Source: Takakia lepidozioides (lineage: Eukaryota > Streptophyta > Takakiopsida > Takakiales > Takakiaceae). Taken from it: a DNA stretch of 64,000 nt. The DNA lies in NCBI GenBank assembly GCA_030704615.1, contig CM060732.1, positions 1,610,001 through 1,674,000 of the forward strand, in the 5' to 3' direction. Every line of letters begins with the position of its first letter. The first letter of the stretch is position 1. A program made the position numbers and the translations under genes. Positions 33,050 through 44,406 of the stretch are shown in pieces. Below the pieces are notes generated by a model. It was not told the DNA's origin and searched no databases. It saw nothing but the letters and a program-made list of their open reading frames with translations.

Positions 33050-33430
33050 CTGTCACAACCAATGTCAACAATCATATTTACGGTAAGGTGTTTCATGCTA
33101 TTGTTGTTCTTCTAGCTGAATTCTGTAATACTCTTTTTGCTATTCCCATGCCAACGTCCTCTGAGACTGTCATGTTCAAACAGACGTATCAGCCACCCCG
33201 GCCAGCTTGCAGGCTGCAACCATGGCCCACCATAAATTGAATGAATTGGAGATTTTGTGCGAAGTTCCTGGTTTCATGTCCGTGGTGGCTGATACGGAAT
33301 TCGGAATATGGCAATCGCAGTGGACCTGATGTTGTTGGCATGGGAGTAGCAAAACGATTCCTAAATAATTCTGCTACATGAACATCGGCAGTATGAAACA
33401 CCTTGCAGTACATATGATTCTTGAGATTGT
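33050..33430. repeat. Foldback 2
   Basis: Arms 33050-33197 and 33284-33430 are centred at 33240. GTATCAGCCACC pairs with GGTGGCTGATAC, CCCATGCCAAC with GTTGGCATGGG, and AAGGTGTTTCAT with ATGAAACACCTT. The loop is about 85 bases. It is a separate sequence from foldback 1. Confidence 0.85.
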
Positions 33431-33500
33431 TTGCACGGATTATTTGTGTTTGTGCTTTCAAGTGACGAACATTTCCGCCATGGTGCGGAAGACGTGTATT

Positions 33501-33590
33501 GGCCACATTAAACGGTTGATGTGGTACCATTTCACAAATGTATCACATCGCATTTGTGAAAATGTATCACATGAACCGTTCCATGTGGCC
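33501..33590. repeat. Foldback 3
   Basis: GGCCACAT (33501) pairs with ATGTGGCC (33583-33590), AACGGTT with AACCGTT, and CATTTCACAAATG with CATTTGTGAAAATG, around a 10-base loop. It is the size of a plant miRNA precursor. Confidence 0.85.
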
Positions 33591-33724
33591 TACGGGAGTC
33601 TTTGATGGGTACGAGATCTGCTTCCACCAACAAACATGTGATCATTTCAGAAGCGCTAGAACTTTGAAGCGACGATGGGCAAGGTTCTTCATCCAGATGT
33701 TCAACATGTTGAGGTCTTATATAA

Positions 33725-33989
33725 CCTCTTGCTTCGTAATGACGTGCTTCTCCAACTATTATTTTTCCAATGCTAATATTTTCCATCTGGAACATATCCA
33801 CACATGCGTATATAAGTTAAAAAAAGAAATGACCATCAAAACTGGAAGTTGGGGATGAGGCTTATAAAAGTTGAGATGGTCATTTGTTTTTTTAAGGATT
33901 TATGCACACATATGTGGATCTGTTCCAGGTGGAGAATATTAACATATTGGATAAAGTGGACATGGAGAAGCACCGCATTACGAGGCAGG
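33725..33989. repeat. Foldback 4
   Basis: Arms 33725-33838 and 33876-33989 are centred at 33857. ATGACCATC pairs with GATGGTCAT, CTGGAACA.ATCCACA with TGTGGAT.TGTTCCAG, and GTGCTTCTCCA with TGGAGAAGCAC. The loop is about 37 bases. The right arm ends 2-3 bases before CACTACAAAAAAA. Confidence 0.85.
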
Positions 33990-34029
33990 AGACACTACAA
34001 AAAAAGCTTCAAAGGGCATACCTGTAACA

Positions 34030-34877
34030 GATCCCAGTATAATCGAAGACGAAACCCCATTCATTCAATGGGCGATTGAATGGTTGCCCAACCAAATGAT
34101 TTTCGTTTGCTTTCAATCTTTGTCTCTATATTCAACATACCATGTATCAGGTCCAAAACTAATATCAGATCAATCGAAATTCATTCGATGGCTCAACGGA
34201 TGGTTGGCCATTGAAATGATTTTGGTTCGCTTTGAGACTTGGCCACTATGTTCAATGTGCCATGTAAGAGGCCCCAGAGTAATATGAGATCAATCGAAAT
34301 TTGTTCAATGGGCCAACGGATGGTTGCCCATCCAAATGATTTTCGTTCACTTTGAAACTTGGCCAGTATGTTCAAGGTACCCTCTGATACGTCCCAGTGT
34401 AATACGAGATCAATCGAAAATCGTTCGATTGTCCAATGAGGCGTTCACTTGTCATCTGGTTTTTGTTCAATGCAAAAAAGAAATCCTACAATGCGTGCAC
34501 GGCTATTGCACCCATTGAACGGATGTGGTTGAAGCCCCTCTTTTGCCCGCATGTGCTTGAACATGTGTGCGACACATATGCGGAGACACAACAGACGAAT
34601 AAATAATTTGCCTCCCCATCAACGCGCTCCCCCCTCAAGCAATTCCACAATTTAATTGAATTTATTTTATTTTCAGCCAATAAATATGTTTGCACTGCCT
34701 TTCAGTGGGGGTTTCTGGCACGTATCGATTTTGTTTTTGGCTCAATTAAATTTGGACCAATCAAAAATGCCCTAAAAAAAAAAATGTTCTCTTTGCTCAC
34801 TATTGCAGAACTCTCTATGAAGAGTGCATGAAGTAGAACACAAATCAAGTTGGAGTGCAAGAAATTGTGGTTTTGGG
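34030..34877. repeat. 120-bp repeats and linker of the higher-order repeat
   Basis: About three and a half 120-bp units (34035-34440), more diverged than at 11157, are followed by the AT-rich linker with 'gcccattgaacggatg' style DNA and a long T/A tail. It ends at 34878, where the segmental duplication begins with 'gtcgccactaagctagaaag'. Confidence 0.8.
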
Positions 34878-37010
34878 TCGCCACTAAGCTAGAAAGGGAA
34901 ATTTGACAAGAGCTTCGCCACTTCATGCAAGCTCGCCCTCTCTTTAAACATAATAATGGACATCTACCCTCACTTCCATGACGTAATTGGGTTAGATTCC
35001 TAAGGCCCTGTCTCCTGGGGCTTCACACCTGTGCTCTTCACATATGTACATAGAGATGCACACATATCCTCTTTGAAAGAGGGTTAGTTTTTATAGATTT
35101 TTAGCAAACAATGCTTATAAGGTCCTTTCCTTGGACAGCGCTTGAACAGCAAATGAAATGAATGAATTCAAAGGTCAAGAATGTATAGTAAGTCACCCTC
35201 TGAAACAAGTGGTGCTTGGGATGCACTAAATCGCTCGGTAGAATGGTACTCAAGCTTGGTCCTCCTCCGGCACTCCTACTCGTCCTCAAGTCTCCCACTT
35301 CATGGAGCGCTTCCTCTACTTCTTGCCTCAAATGGCCACAAGGCCTTGAGCTAGGACTATCCTGCTCTCAATATGCTTGCTTCTAATACTAGAGAGCCAC
35401 AAGCTCAACTCTCTAGGAACTAGCTCCCTCAAGCTCAAAACTAACTACACAAGCAAGAGGTCAAAACAAGGAAATGAGACTAGATTGAAGAACAAGAGGA
35501 CCTGCTCTTCTTTTATTATGTTTTTGGAGCCTCTTAAACTAGTGAAGGATAGTCTTAAACTATGATTTCCTACATGCATCTATAATTTAAAAACGATAGA
35601 ACACCATAAAATAATAACCACGGATGGAAAACCTTGGTGTTAATAATAAATCTGGTTTTTCATCTATCCAATGGATGACCAGTTGGCACTAGGTTGTCTT
35701 TTCATCCCTCCAGCTTGCAGGTCGAATTTCCAGATTGCATCCATTGGATGAACTAGAATTCCATTTAATCGCCTTTCGCAACTGCCTCCGGTGTGATAAT
35801 TCGATGTTGTCTCTTATCACCTCCAAAAATCCTCAAACTTGGTGACAAATTATAATTAGATGCCTTGTAGCTGCCCACAAAATCTCAAGGGAATCAGGGA
35901 AGAAAAGCCACACCTTTGGTTGGTTTCCATGGTTTCACCATAAAGGCAGTCTGTCGCGTCCTGGCAGTAAAAATACTGGTGGTGCCCCCAGGGGGTCTTT
36001 GGCCCTGCCACTGGGTCACAAATCATCTGGAGTTTCCTCCTACACACTTTGCATCGCTGAGGAGTTCAAAACTTCGTCCGGAAGCTCATTCACCCATTGT
36101 TTGCTCCGATGGAGCACTTGTTTTGTCGCGATATTTCATCGCTGTACAGATTGTTTCCTCCAATTGCCAAGACTCCTCGCCACGTGCTCCTACTGGACTT
36201 GAAAGGCGGGAGAATAGAGAGATCGCAATCCGGGACTGGAACAGTCACCATGTATTGTTTTGAACAAGTGCATGTTGTCGTTACTGGTACCAAATTGGCA
36301 GCCTAACTCGCTGTCGATGCAGCTCCCTACGGTCATTTTGACGCCAGAGCTCCTCCATGGTCGTCTCAAACATAATCTAAATCCCTACGTGCTTTACCAG
36401 CGATTCCCAGATAACTCACAAACTGCCCTGCTTTGGCAGTACAATGCCTAAACTGTCTGCCTTAAGATCAAAAACGATCTGAAAAGAAATATGTACCAAT
36501 ATATGCATCTACATATATGACCACCAATGGGGAACACTTGCCCCGAGTGTAAAAGAACTCAAAAACTCTGGTTCGCACAATCCCCCTACTAGGGTATCAC
36601 TGATATCCCTTGGAGTCAACGACTCTCTTAAGTGACATGAAAAAGATGAAGAGTAATTTCCCTTTGGCTCTCCCTCTTCGGAGAGAGTTCACCGGGAGAG
36701 AGGAGGGAAAAATAAAATAAAATGCCAAAAAATACTTCAAAACCACCCGACTCGCCCTCTTCGGAGAGAGTTGGAGTTCCCACATAAAAAAATACTTCAA
36801 AACCGCCATTCTCCCCCACCGGACTGGGTTCGAATCCCCTAGATGATGCAAGAAAGATATGCGCGGTGCAATTTGATAATCCTATTCTAACACAGCCTTG
36901 GAAAGACTTTGGTTCTAAATGTTAGGGCCTCGACTCGAGCTTGGACGGGCCTAAATGCCCCTAAACAGGAAGCATCTGGGAGGGCTAAAGAGCAGCTCCC
37001 GCGTCGATGC
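34878..37010. repeat. Gypsy 3' non-coding interior; second copy of the direct duplication
   Basis: Near-identical to 5987-8120 in the same orientation. It carries the fourth T-arm-like triplet (36660-36845), here with a 9-base deletion in the first element. No gene is visible. To the right it continues into DNA that follows the gypsy pol stop codon, which ties the repeat to that element. The LTR expected at its left (present at 4070-5879 in the other copy) is missing at the breakpoint. Confidence 0.75.
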
Positions 37011-37714
37011 AGCAAGCACTTACTTTTTCTCGAGATATGCTTTGAGCAAACACAGATATATTCTGTGATAGAAGACAAATAATGATCGACAGTGTGCATT
37101 GAACAAGAGTGCATATATTAGCCATCCCATTGTTCCCATTCCTGCACCTGTGGTTCTTCACTTGGTGAAGAAAAATAGAGAAACTCACAACACGTGATTG
37201 GTAACGAAGATGTATGGAGTCTTCTACATTGGCAATTGGATGGTCATAGCTTTCATAGCTTATGCCATATCAACAAATTTCTAATTCTACAACGTGGGTT
37301 AGATTACTGCACTCTATGTGCCCCACATCCCAAGGTCTTTCCTTGTGAATTCCAATAACTACCCAAAACATAAGTGGAGAACAAATCACCTCTTTACTGC
37401 AACGACGTTGCCCCGCATCCCAAGGTCTACCTTTGGAACCCCAATAAAAGATGTACAACAACCTAACGGGTAAGAGTCCTATTGACCTCTTCCCAGTGGA
37501 GAAGTTTCATTGGATGATTGCAACTTAGTTGCCCCGCACTCCACCTGTTATGGAGCTCCAATATCCAATGAATCATGGATAGGAAATACCAACATTTCCT
37601 TCCGAAAAACCGGGTAGAAATCCTAAAGATCTCTCTCGACAGGGCAAAGGCCACTAAGATCTCCCTTAGCACCTTTCCCTTAATGGGGGGAAATATTTCA
37701 TTGGTTAAAGGAAC
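37011..37714 (-). mobile_element. Gypsy 3' region after pol
   Basis: Non-coding DNA between the pol stop and the repeat above. It contains 'ttgccccgca(t/c)(t/c)cca' three times (about 37316, 37408 and 37530), each near 'ttccaataa' or 'ctccaatat' type words, so it has weak internal repetition. The left part is related to 3690-4060. Confidence 0.6.
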
Positions 37715-38323
37715 TCACATGTAGTAGTGCTTGCACCGGACACCGTTCACCAGATTGGGGAACTCCACTCCCCTCAGTGTCTCCAATTGTAATGAGCCGT
37801 TGTCAAAGACTGTCTTGACAAGATAGGGCCCCATCCAGTATGAGTCGAACTTGGCCTTGAATTCCTCGTTCCGACTGTCGAACAATAATACCAAATCTCC
37901 TGGATCAAAAATCCTCTTTTTGCGCTTCAGGTCAAACCGAGCCTTCCTCCTTCGCTGGACGGCCTCAATGTTTTGAGCTGCTGCCTGCCGAAGCTCGTCT
38001 AACCCCTCCAGCATCTCGAGTCGTTCTTTCAGGGACCCGGATGTTGCCAATCTCTCGGTGATGACAAGTCGCAATAAGGGAATCTCTGTTTCAATGGGCA
38101 TAATGGACTCCACCCCGTAAACCAATGAAAAGGGGGTGTGTCGAGTGGTTACCTTATGTGTAGTGCGAAACGCCCACAAAACTGAGATCAACTTGGTGTC
38201 CCAGTCCCGCTTGTGCTCCCTAATTGTTTTGGAGAGGATGTTGCACAAGGTTTGATTGGCGCGCTCTACTTGACCACTTGTCTGAGGGTGATAAGGGGTA
38301 GCCTTGCGATGCTTGATGGAGAA
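37715..38323 (-). pseudogene. Ty3/gypsy integrase, C-terminal half
   Basis: The integrase inserts retrotransposon DNA. This piece, read on the minus strand from the hAT junction, starts inside the catalytic core. It has YHPQTSGQVERANQTL with the catalytic Glu (third acidic residue of the D,D-35-E triad), RDWDTKLISVLWAFRTT, HTPFSLVYG and a basic coil (VQRRRKARFDLKRKKR). The C-terminal GPY/F module is DSYWMGPYLVKTVFDNGSL. There is no chromodomain; it ends LVNGVRCKHYYM, as in non-chromoviral plant gypsy elements. The first residues of the open frame (ITRFSI) lie partly in hAT DNA. The other half is at 48655-49505. Confidence 0.92.
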
Positions 38324-38500
38324 CCTAGTTATCATTCCTGACGTGACGTGGCCCGGACACGTCAGACGTCACCTCGGCCGTCACGTCACGTCGAATCCGG
38401 ACGTTTACCCAAGTAATTTTTTTTATATTTGACTTTTACGATTTACTTCTACCCTTTGTAATGACATGGCAACCACGGTGTAAAACAGACGTGACCAATT
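38316..38500 (+). mobile_element. hAT insertion, left terminus with target duplication ATGGAGAA
   Basis: ATGGAGAA (38316-38323) is followed by CCTAGTTATCA at 38324. The right end at 48636-48646 is TGATAACCGGG followed by ATGGAGAA (48647-48654). Terminal inverted repeats CC(T/C)(A/G)GTTATCA and an 8-bp duplication are hAT characters. The next 70 bases form a hairpin of GACGTGACG and CGTCACGTC words. The element spans 10,323 bp, including a second, nested hAT end at 42974. Confidence 0.88.
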
Positions 38501-38529
38501 ATTAAATTTTATTAATTTATTTTAAAAGA

Positions 38530-40250
38530 ATACGTCCGCCCATATTAGCGGACGCTTAAAAGTTATTATTTTTTAAATCAAGCGACCACCCACATTGGGG
38601 GTCGCTTGTAATTTAATATTTTGTTAAATTAAGCGACCGCCTATATTGGCGGTTGCCGGCAATTTATGAAGTTTTAAATGGAGCGACTGCCCATATTGGC
38701 CGTCGCTTGTAATTTATTATATTTTAAATTAAGCGACAGCCTATATTGGTGGTCGCTTGAAAATTACTAGTTTAAAAAATTAAGCGACCGCCCAAATTGG
38801 CAGTCGCTCGTAGTTTAAAAAATATTTAAAAAAATACAGCGACCGCCATTCGCCGGCCGTCACATATTTTTATTTTTATTCTAAAATGAAGCGACTGCCA
38901 AACCGTCGCTTCTTTAAATTTTTTTTAAAAATGCAGCGATCGCCAAATGACGGTCGCTCGTTTTGTTTTTTAAAATTTAGCGGCCGCCATTTAGCGGCAA
39001 TGGCTCTTTTTTTTAAGAAATTTAAATGAAGCGACTGCAACTATGGCAGTCGATTTTTTATAAAAAAATATAGGAAGCAACCGCCAATACGGCGGTCGCT
39101 CTTTTTTATTTTTTTAAATAATAAAGCGACCGCCAGTGCGGCAGTCGTTTTTTTATATTTAAAAATGAAGCGACCGCCACTACGGTGGTCGCTCATTTTC
39201 GTTTACTTATTTTAAAAATGAAGCGACCGCCATATGGGGGTCGCTCTTTTTCGCTTTTTAAAAAACTGAAGCGACCGCCAATACGGCGGTCGCTCCTTTA
39301 TATTTTATTTTATTTTATAATAATTAAATAGTTAAATTTTAAAATAAGTTTTTTTTATTAAAGAAAATGAAGCGACCGCCATACGGCGGTCACTCTTCTT
39401 CGCTTTTTAAGAAAGGGAAGCGACCGCCAATAAAGCGGCCGTTCCTTTATTTTATTTTTTGATTAAAAAATTAAAAAAAAAATTTATTTCTTAAAAAAAT
39501 GAAGCGACAGCCCGATGGCGGTCGCTCTTTTTTGCTTTCTTAAAAAACTGAAGCGACCGCCAATACAGCGGTCGCTCCTACAAGTTTTTAAAAAAATAAC
39601 ATAACGTTAATATTTTTTTAAATGAAGTTTTTTTAAAGAAAAAAATGAAGCGACCGCCCTATTGCAGTCGCTCTTTTTTTATTTTTAAAAAACTGAAGCG
39701 ACCGCCATTACGGCGGTCGCTCCTTAAATTTTTTTCTAAAAATAAATTTAAATTTAAACTATTTATTATTTAAATTTGAATTTTTAAATAAAATTTTATT
39801 TTATTTTATTGTTTTTATTTATAAAAAAACTCTGAAGCGACTGTCCTACGGCGGTTGCTCTTCTTCACTTTTTAAGAAACTGAAGTGACCGCCAATTCGG
39901 CGGCCGCTCGTTTACATTTTGTTTTCCGATTTCTTTAAAAAAAAATTAAATTAAATGAAGCGACCGCCCTTTGGCTGTCTCTCTTTTTTATTTAAAAAAA
40001 AAATGAAGCGACCGCCACTTCGGCGGTCGCTCTGTCAAGTTTTTGTAAAAAGTGAAGCGACCATCCTATGGCGGTCGTTCTTTTTTATTTGTTTTAAATG
40101 AAGCAACCGCCAATACGGCGGTCGCTGTTTTAGGTATTTGTTTTAATGAAACGACCACCATATGGTGGTCGCTCTTTTTGGTATTTATAAACTGCCCAAT
40201 AGCAATCGTTCTTTTTTGTTTTAAAAAAAAATGAAGCGACCGCCTATACG
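38530..40250. repeat. Palindrome array inside the left hAT end
   Basis: Same units as at 9245-10780, in the same order, with a few extra units (for example near 39640-39720) and spacer-length differences. About 25 units. Many centres read AATACG, CTACG or ATACG on this side, against TATGTT in the array at 17670. Confidence 0.9.
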
Positions 40251-40259
40251 ACAACGACA

Positions 40260-40625
40260 CGTTAGTTCCGAAAATTTTGCTACTTATGAACATGAAGCGG
40301 CTTCCGCTACGTAATGCTTCAGCCTCTTGGAGCAGCTCACATGTGTAGTCGTCTACCTTGCAAAGTCTTGGCGACCACTGCCTCCACCAAGCGGTTGATA
40401 GAGTCTTCGGAAAGCTCCATGGTCGCCGTTGGGTTTCGGGCACTTTTTGGCCATGTGCCTAGTCTCCCCGCAATTCAAGCACACCCCATCAAAGGTCGCC
40501 TTCTGCCCGCCATGTGCCGTCGCACCTATTTTTCCTTTTGGAGCACCGGGTGCCGCCCGGGCATGCGAAGGCCCTCCCTTTGATCTCCAATTGTCATTGC
40601 CGCCGTATGGCTTATCCCAACAGTT
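40260..40625 (-). pseudogene. CCHC zinc-knuckle ORF relic
   Basis: The minus strand reads CLNCGETRHMAKKC (C-x2-C-x4-H-x4-C, about 40440-40500), the nucleic-acid-binding knuckle of Gag-like and some host proteins. A Gly/Ala/Lys-rich stretch precedes it (NDNWRSKGGPSHARAAPGAP). Downstream the frame is broken, but LCKVDDYTCELLQEAEAL can be read in another frame. It could be a copia/gypsy gag fragment or a gene of the hAT element. Position right behind the palindromes in both copies shows that it was present before the duplication. Confidence 0.55.
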
Positions 40626-40629
40626 CTAG

Positions 40630-42965
40630 GAGTCATACGAGATGAAACGAAATTCATCCGATTGGACAACGGATGGTTGGTCATCTAAATGATTTTTGTT
40701 TCCTTTCAAACTTTGCCAGTATGTTCGGTACGCCGTCTCACAGGTCCCGTACGAGTATGACATCAATCGAAATTTGTTAAATGGCCCAACGGACGGTTGC
40801 CCATCCAGATGAATTTGGTTTGCTTTCAGACTTTGCCAGTATGTTCAACATACCATAAGACGGGTCCCAGTGTAATATGAGATGAAACGAAATTTGTTTG
40901 ATGGGCCGACGGATGGATGCCCATCCAAATGATTTTGGTTCGCTTCGAAACTTCCGCAACGTCTTCAGTATACCGTCTCACAGATCCCTGAGTAATATAA
41001 GATGAAATGAAATTCGTTCAATGGGCCAATGGCGCGTTCACCTATAATGAAATTTCGCTCATTGCGAAAAAGAATGGCGGTCGAATGGTTGACCATCCAA
41101 ATGATTTTTGTTTGCTTTCAAACTTTGTTACTATGTTCAACATACCATGTATCAGGTCCCGGACTAATATGAGATGAAACGAAATTCATTTGATGGCTGA
41201 ACAGATGGTTGCCCATCCAAATGATTTTGGTTCGCTTTCAGACTTTGCCAGTGTGTTCAATGTACCATCTAAGAGGTCCCAGAGTAATATGAGATGAAAC
41301 GAAATTCGTCCAATGGGCCAACGGAGGGTTGCCCATCCAAATGATTTTCGTTCGTTTCGAAACTTGGCCAGTATGTCCAATGTACCATCTGACAGGTCCC
41401 AGAGTAATATGAGATCAATTGAAATTCGTTCAATGGGCCAATGAGGCGTTCACGTGTCATTCAATTTTGTTCATTGCGATAAAGAAATCCCCTCGTGGGT
41501 GAACGGGTAATGCACCCATTGAACGGATGAAGTTGAAGCCCATCTTTTGCCCGCGTGTGCTTGAATATGTGTGCAACACATGTGCGGAAAAACAAGAGAA
41601 GCAACAAACATTTGCCTCCCCAACCACGCCATCGCCTTTCCACCAATTTGTAATTAAATTGAGTTTAAATAAATTTCAAGCAAATAAATAGGTCTACACT
41701 GTCTTTGGTTGGGGTTTTCTGCTACGTAACAAATTGTTTTTTGGCTCAATCTTGTTCTCAGGCTTCAACCCTCCTACCGCCACACCCCTGCAAAACTTTG
41801 AACCAAACAAAAATATTTTTTTAAAAAAATTGTTCTCTTCGCTCACTATTGCTGAACTCTCTATAAAGAGTGCATGAAGTAGAAGACAAATCAAGTTTGG
41901 AATACAAATTAGGGAAGAAACAATGGTTTTAGGTCATAATGACTTTTGTTCGCTATGAAATTTGGCACGCACGTTGCATATGCCGTCATTAGACATATGG
42001 CTAAAAAATGGAATGAAAAAAAAATCATGTGCACCCGAAACGCCGTCCAACAGGTCCCAGAGTAATAGCACATCAATCGAAATTCATTCGATGGCTGAAC
42101 GGATGGTTGCCCATCCGAACAATTTTGGTTCGTTTTCAGACTTTGCCAGTGTGCTCAATGTACCATGTAAGAGGTCCCAGAGTAATATGAGATGAAACGA
42201 AATTTGTCCAATGGGCCAACAAATCGTTGCACATCCAAATGAATTTCGTTCGCTTCGAGATTTGGCCAGTATGTCCAATGTACCATCTGACAGGTCCCAG
42301 AGTAATATGAAATCAATCGAAAGTCATTCAATGGGCCAATGAGGCGTTCATGTGTCATCCAATTTTGTTCATTGCGAAAATAAAATCCTGTCATGGATGA
42401 ACGGCCAATGCACCCATTGAACGGATGAGGTTGAGGCCCATTTATTGCCCGCATGTGCTTGAATATGTGTGCAACACATGTGCGGAGAACCAATAGAAGA
42501 AACAAACATTTGTCTCCCCAACCACGCCCTCGTCCTTCCACCAATTTACAATTAAATTGAGTTTAAATGAATTTCAAGCAAATAAATAGGTTTACATTGT
42601 TTTTGATTGGGGTTTTCTACTGCGTAACGATTTTATTTTTTGCTCAATCTTGTTCTCTGACTTCTACCTTTCCACCGCTACATCCCTACAAAATTTTGGA
42701 CCAAACAAAAATGATTTTTTTTTAAAGTGTTCACTTGGCTCAGTATTGCAAAACTCTCAATGAAAAGTGCATGAAGTAGAAGACAAATCAAGTTCGAAGT
42801 GCAAATTAGGGAATAAACTATGGTTTTGGGTCCTAATGACTTTTGTTCGCTATGAAATTTGGCACGCACGTTGCATACGTCGTCATTAGACACATGGTTC
42901 AAAAACGGAATGATAAAAAAATCATGTGCACATAAAACACCGTCCAACAGGACCAGAGTAATAGC
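40630..42965. repeat. 120-bp higher-order repeat, second copy
   Basis: Direct copy of 11157-13596, with the same alternation of 120-bp blocks (40640-41460, 42055-42340) and AT-rich linkers. The second block has lost about one unit, so the higher-order period is near 0.9 kb here. The last unit ends in the target duplication ACATCAAA. Confidence 0.85.
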
Positions 42966-43165
42966 ACATCAAACCCGGTTATCAGTGTCACGTCCGTCGG
43001 CCAGCGTCAGGTCACGTCAAACCTGACGCTGACGGGACCTCCGTCACGTCAAGTTTGGGGAATATTCAGGTAAAAATAGTACCAGGTAAAATACTGCCAC
43101 TTAAGCAGCCACGTCGCCGACACGGTTGCGGTGGGAAATACATTTTAAAAATTAACAAAATGAAC
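42966..43165 (+). mobile_element. Nested hAT terminus, CCCGG-type, with ACATCAAA
   Basis: ACATCAAA (42966-42973) then CCCGGTTATCAG at 42974, as at 13605. The hairpin CAGCGTCAGGT...ACCTGACGCTG is intact. This end points right, into the transposase. Its own far end is missing from this copy; the next CCCGG-type end to the right (48646) belongs to the outer element, because its flank is ATGGAGAA. Confidence 0.78.
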
Positions 43166-43985
43166 ACGACCGCCAATTCGCTTTGTTTTTTGAAATGAAA
43201 AAAGAAATAGCGACCGCTGTATTGGCGGTCATTCAATTTTTTTTTAAAAACAAGATTGGCGGTCGCACTGGAGGTCGTTTTATTTTTTGAAATAGAAAAA
43301 GAAATAGCGACCGCCATATTGGCGGTCGCTTCAATTTATTTTTTTTAAAAGCAAGATTGGCGGTTGTAGTGGCGGTCGCTTTATTTTTTGAATTAAAAAA
43401 AGAAATAGCGACCGCTATCTTGGCGGTCGCTTCAATTTATTTTAAAGAAAAAACAAGATTGGCGGTCGCCTAATTTAAAAAAGAAAACCAGTGATTGCCG
43501 TATTGGCGGTCGCACAATTTTGTAAATATGTACAGAGCAAGCGACCGCCATATGGCGGTCGGATAATTTAAAAAATATATTAAAAAAAACAGCGATCGCC
43601 ATTGGGCGGTCGCTTAATTTAAAAAATATATAGAAAAACAAACGACCGCCATAAAATATAAAAGATTAAAAGCGACCGCCTTACTGGCAGTCGCGTTTTT
43701 TTAAAATATTAAAAATAAAAGCGACCACCATATTGGCGGTCGCTTTATTTTAAATATATTAACAAATAAAGCGACCGCCATACCGGTAGTCGCATTATAT
43801 TTTGAAATAAAAAACAATAGCGACCGCCATACGGGCGGTCGCTTAAATTTAAAAATATACAAAATAGAAGTGACCGCAATATTGCACAAAATGAAAGGAA
43901 ATAAAAGCGACCGCAGTAGTGGCGGTCGCTTGTTTTTCATATTAAAGAAAAATAGCGACCGTAGTATAGCGGTCGCTTAATTTCA
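43165..43985. repeat. Palindrome array, second copy
   Basis: Matches 13790-14580. It holds one additional palindrome pair near 43540-43610 and lacks part of a unit near 43450. Arms and spacers are as described at 13790. Confidence 0.88.
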
Positions 43986-44084
43986 AAATTACAACAAATA
44001 TGGTTGTACAGCTTTTTTCGGGTGAGCGCTATTGGTTCGTCATTTATTCATTTCACTTTCATTTCACTTTCATCCCTCTTGGAT

Positions 44085-44096
44085 CATATATAAGGG
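44085..44096 (+). promoter_or_regulatory. TATA box of the hAT transposase, second copy
   Basis: ATATATAAG at about 44087, after the duplicated 'tttcactttca' words. Same position relative to the transposase as 14678. Confidence 0.55.
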
Positions 44097-44406
44097 AGAA
44101 GGGTCACCAAGCTCCTCACTTTTTTTTGGCGCAAACACTTGAGGTTGCCTTGGATGTTCTTTTCCATTGAATGAGAGTGTAGCCCAAGAGGAGGGTGCGC
44201 ACTTTTTGCCGTTGTGGCTTCCATCAAAGCCACTTCAGCAGATTGTGTATAAGCTCAACACTACAACCCACATCGACCCACTTGGGTTGCTGACAGGTGT
44301 AGAAGTGTTGGGCTATCGCATTGCACTCTACATTCACAACATGTTCATTTATAGATGACTGTTTTTTGTTGCTAGCATCGCTAGGTCCAAGGGGAGTGGA
44401 TATTGG

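Noticed and set aside
33991-34010. CACTACAAAAAAA as a CACTA transposon end
   Set aside because: No opposite end TTTTTTTGTAGTG and no 3-bp duplication found in the window. It may be chance or a lone end behind foldback 4.
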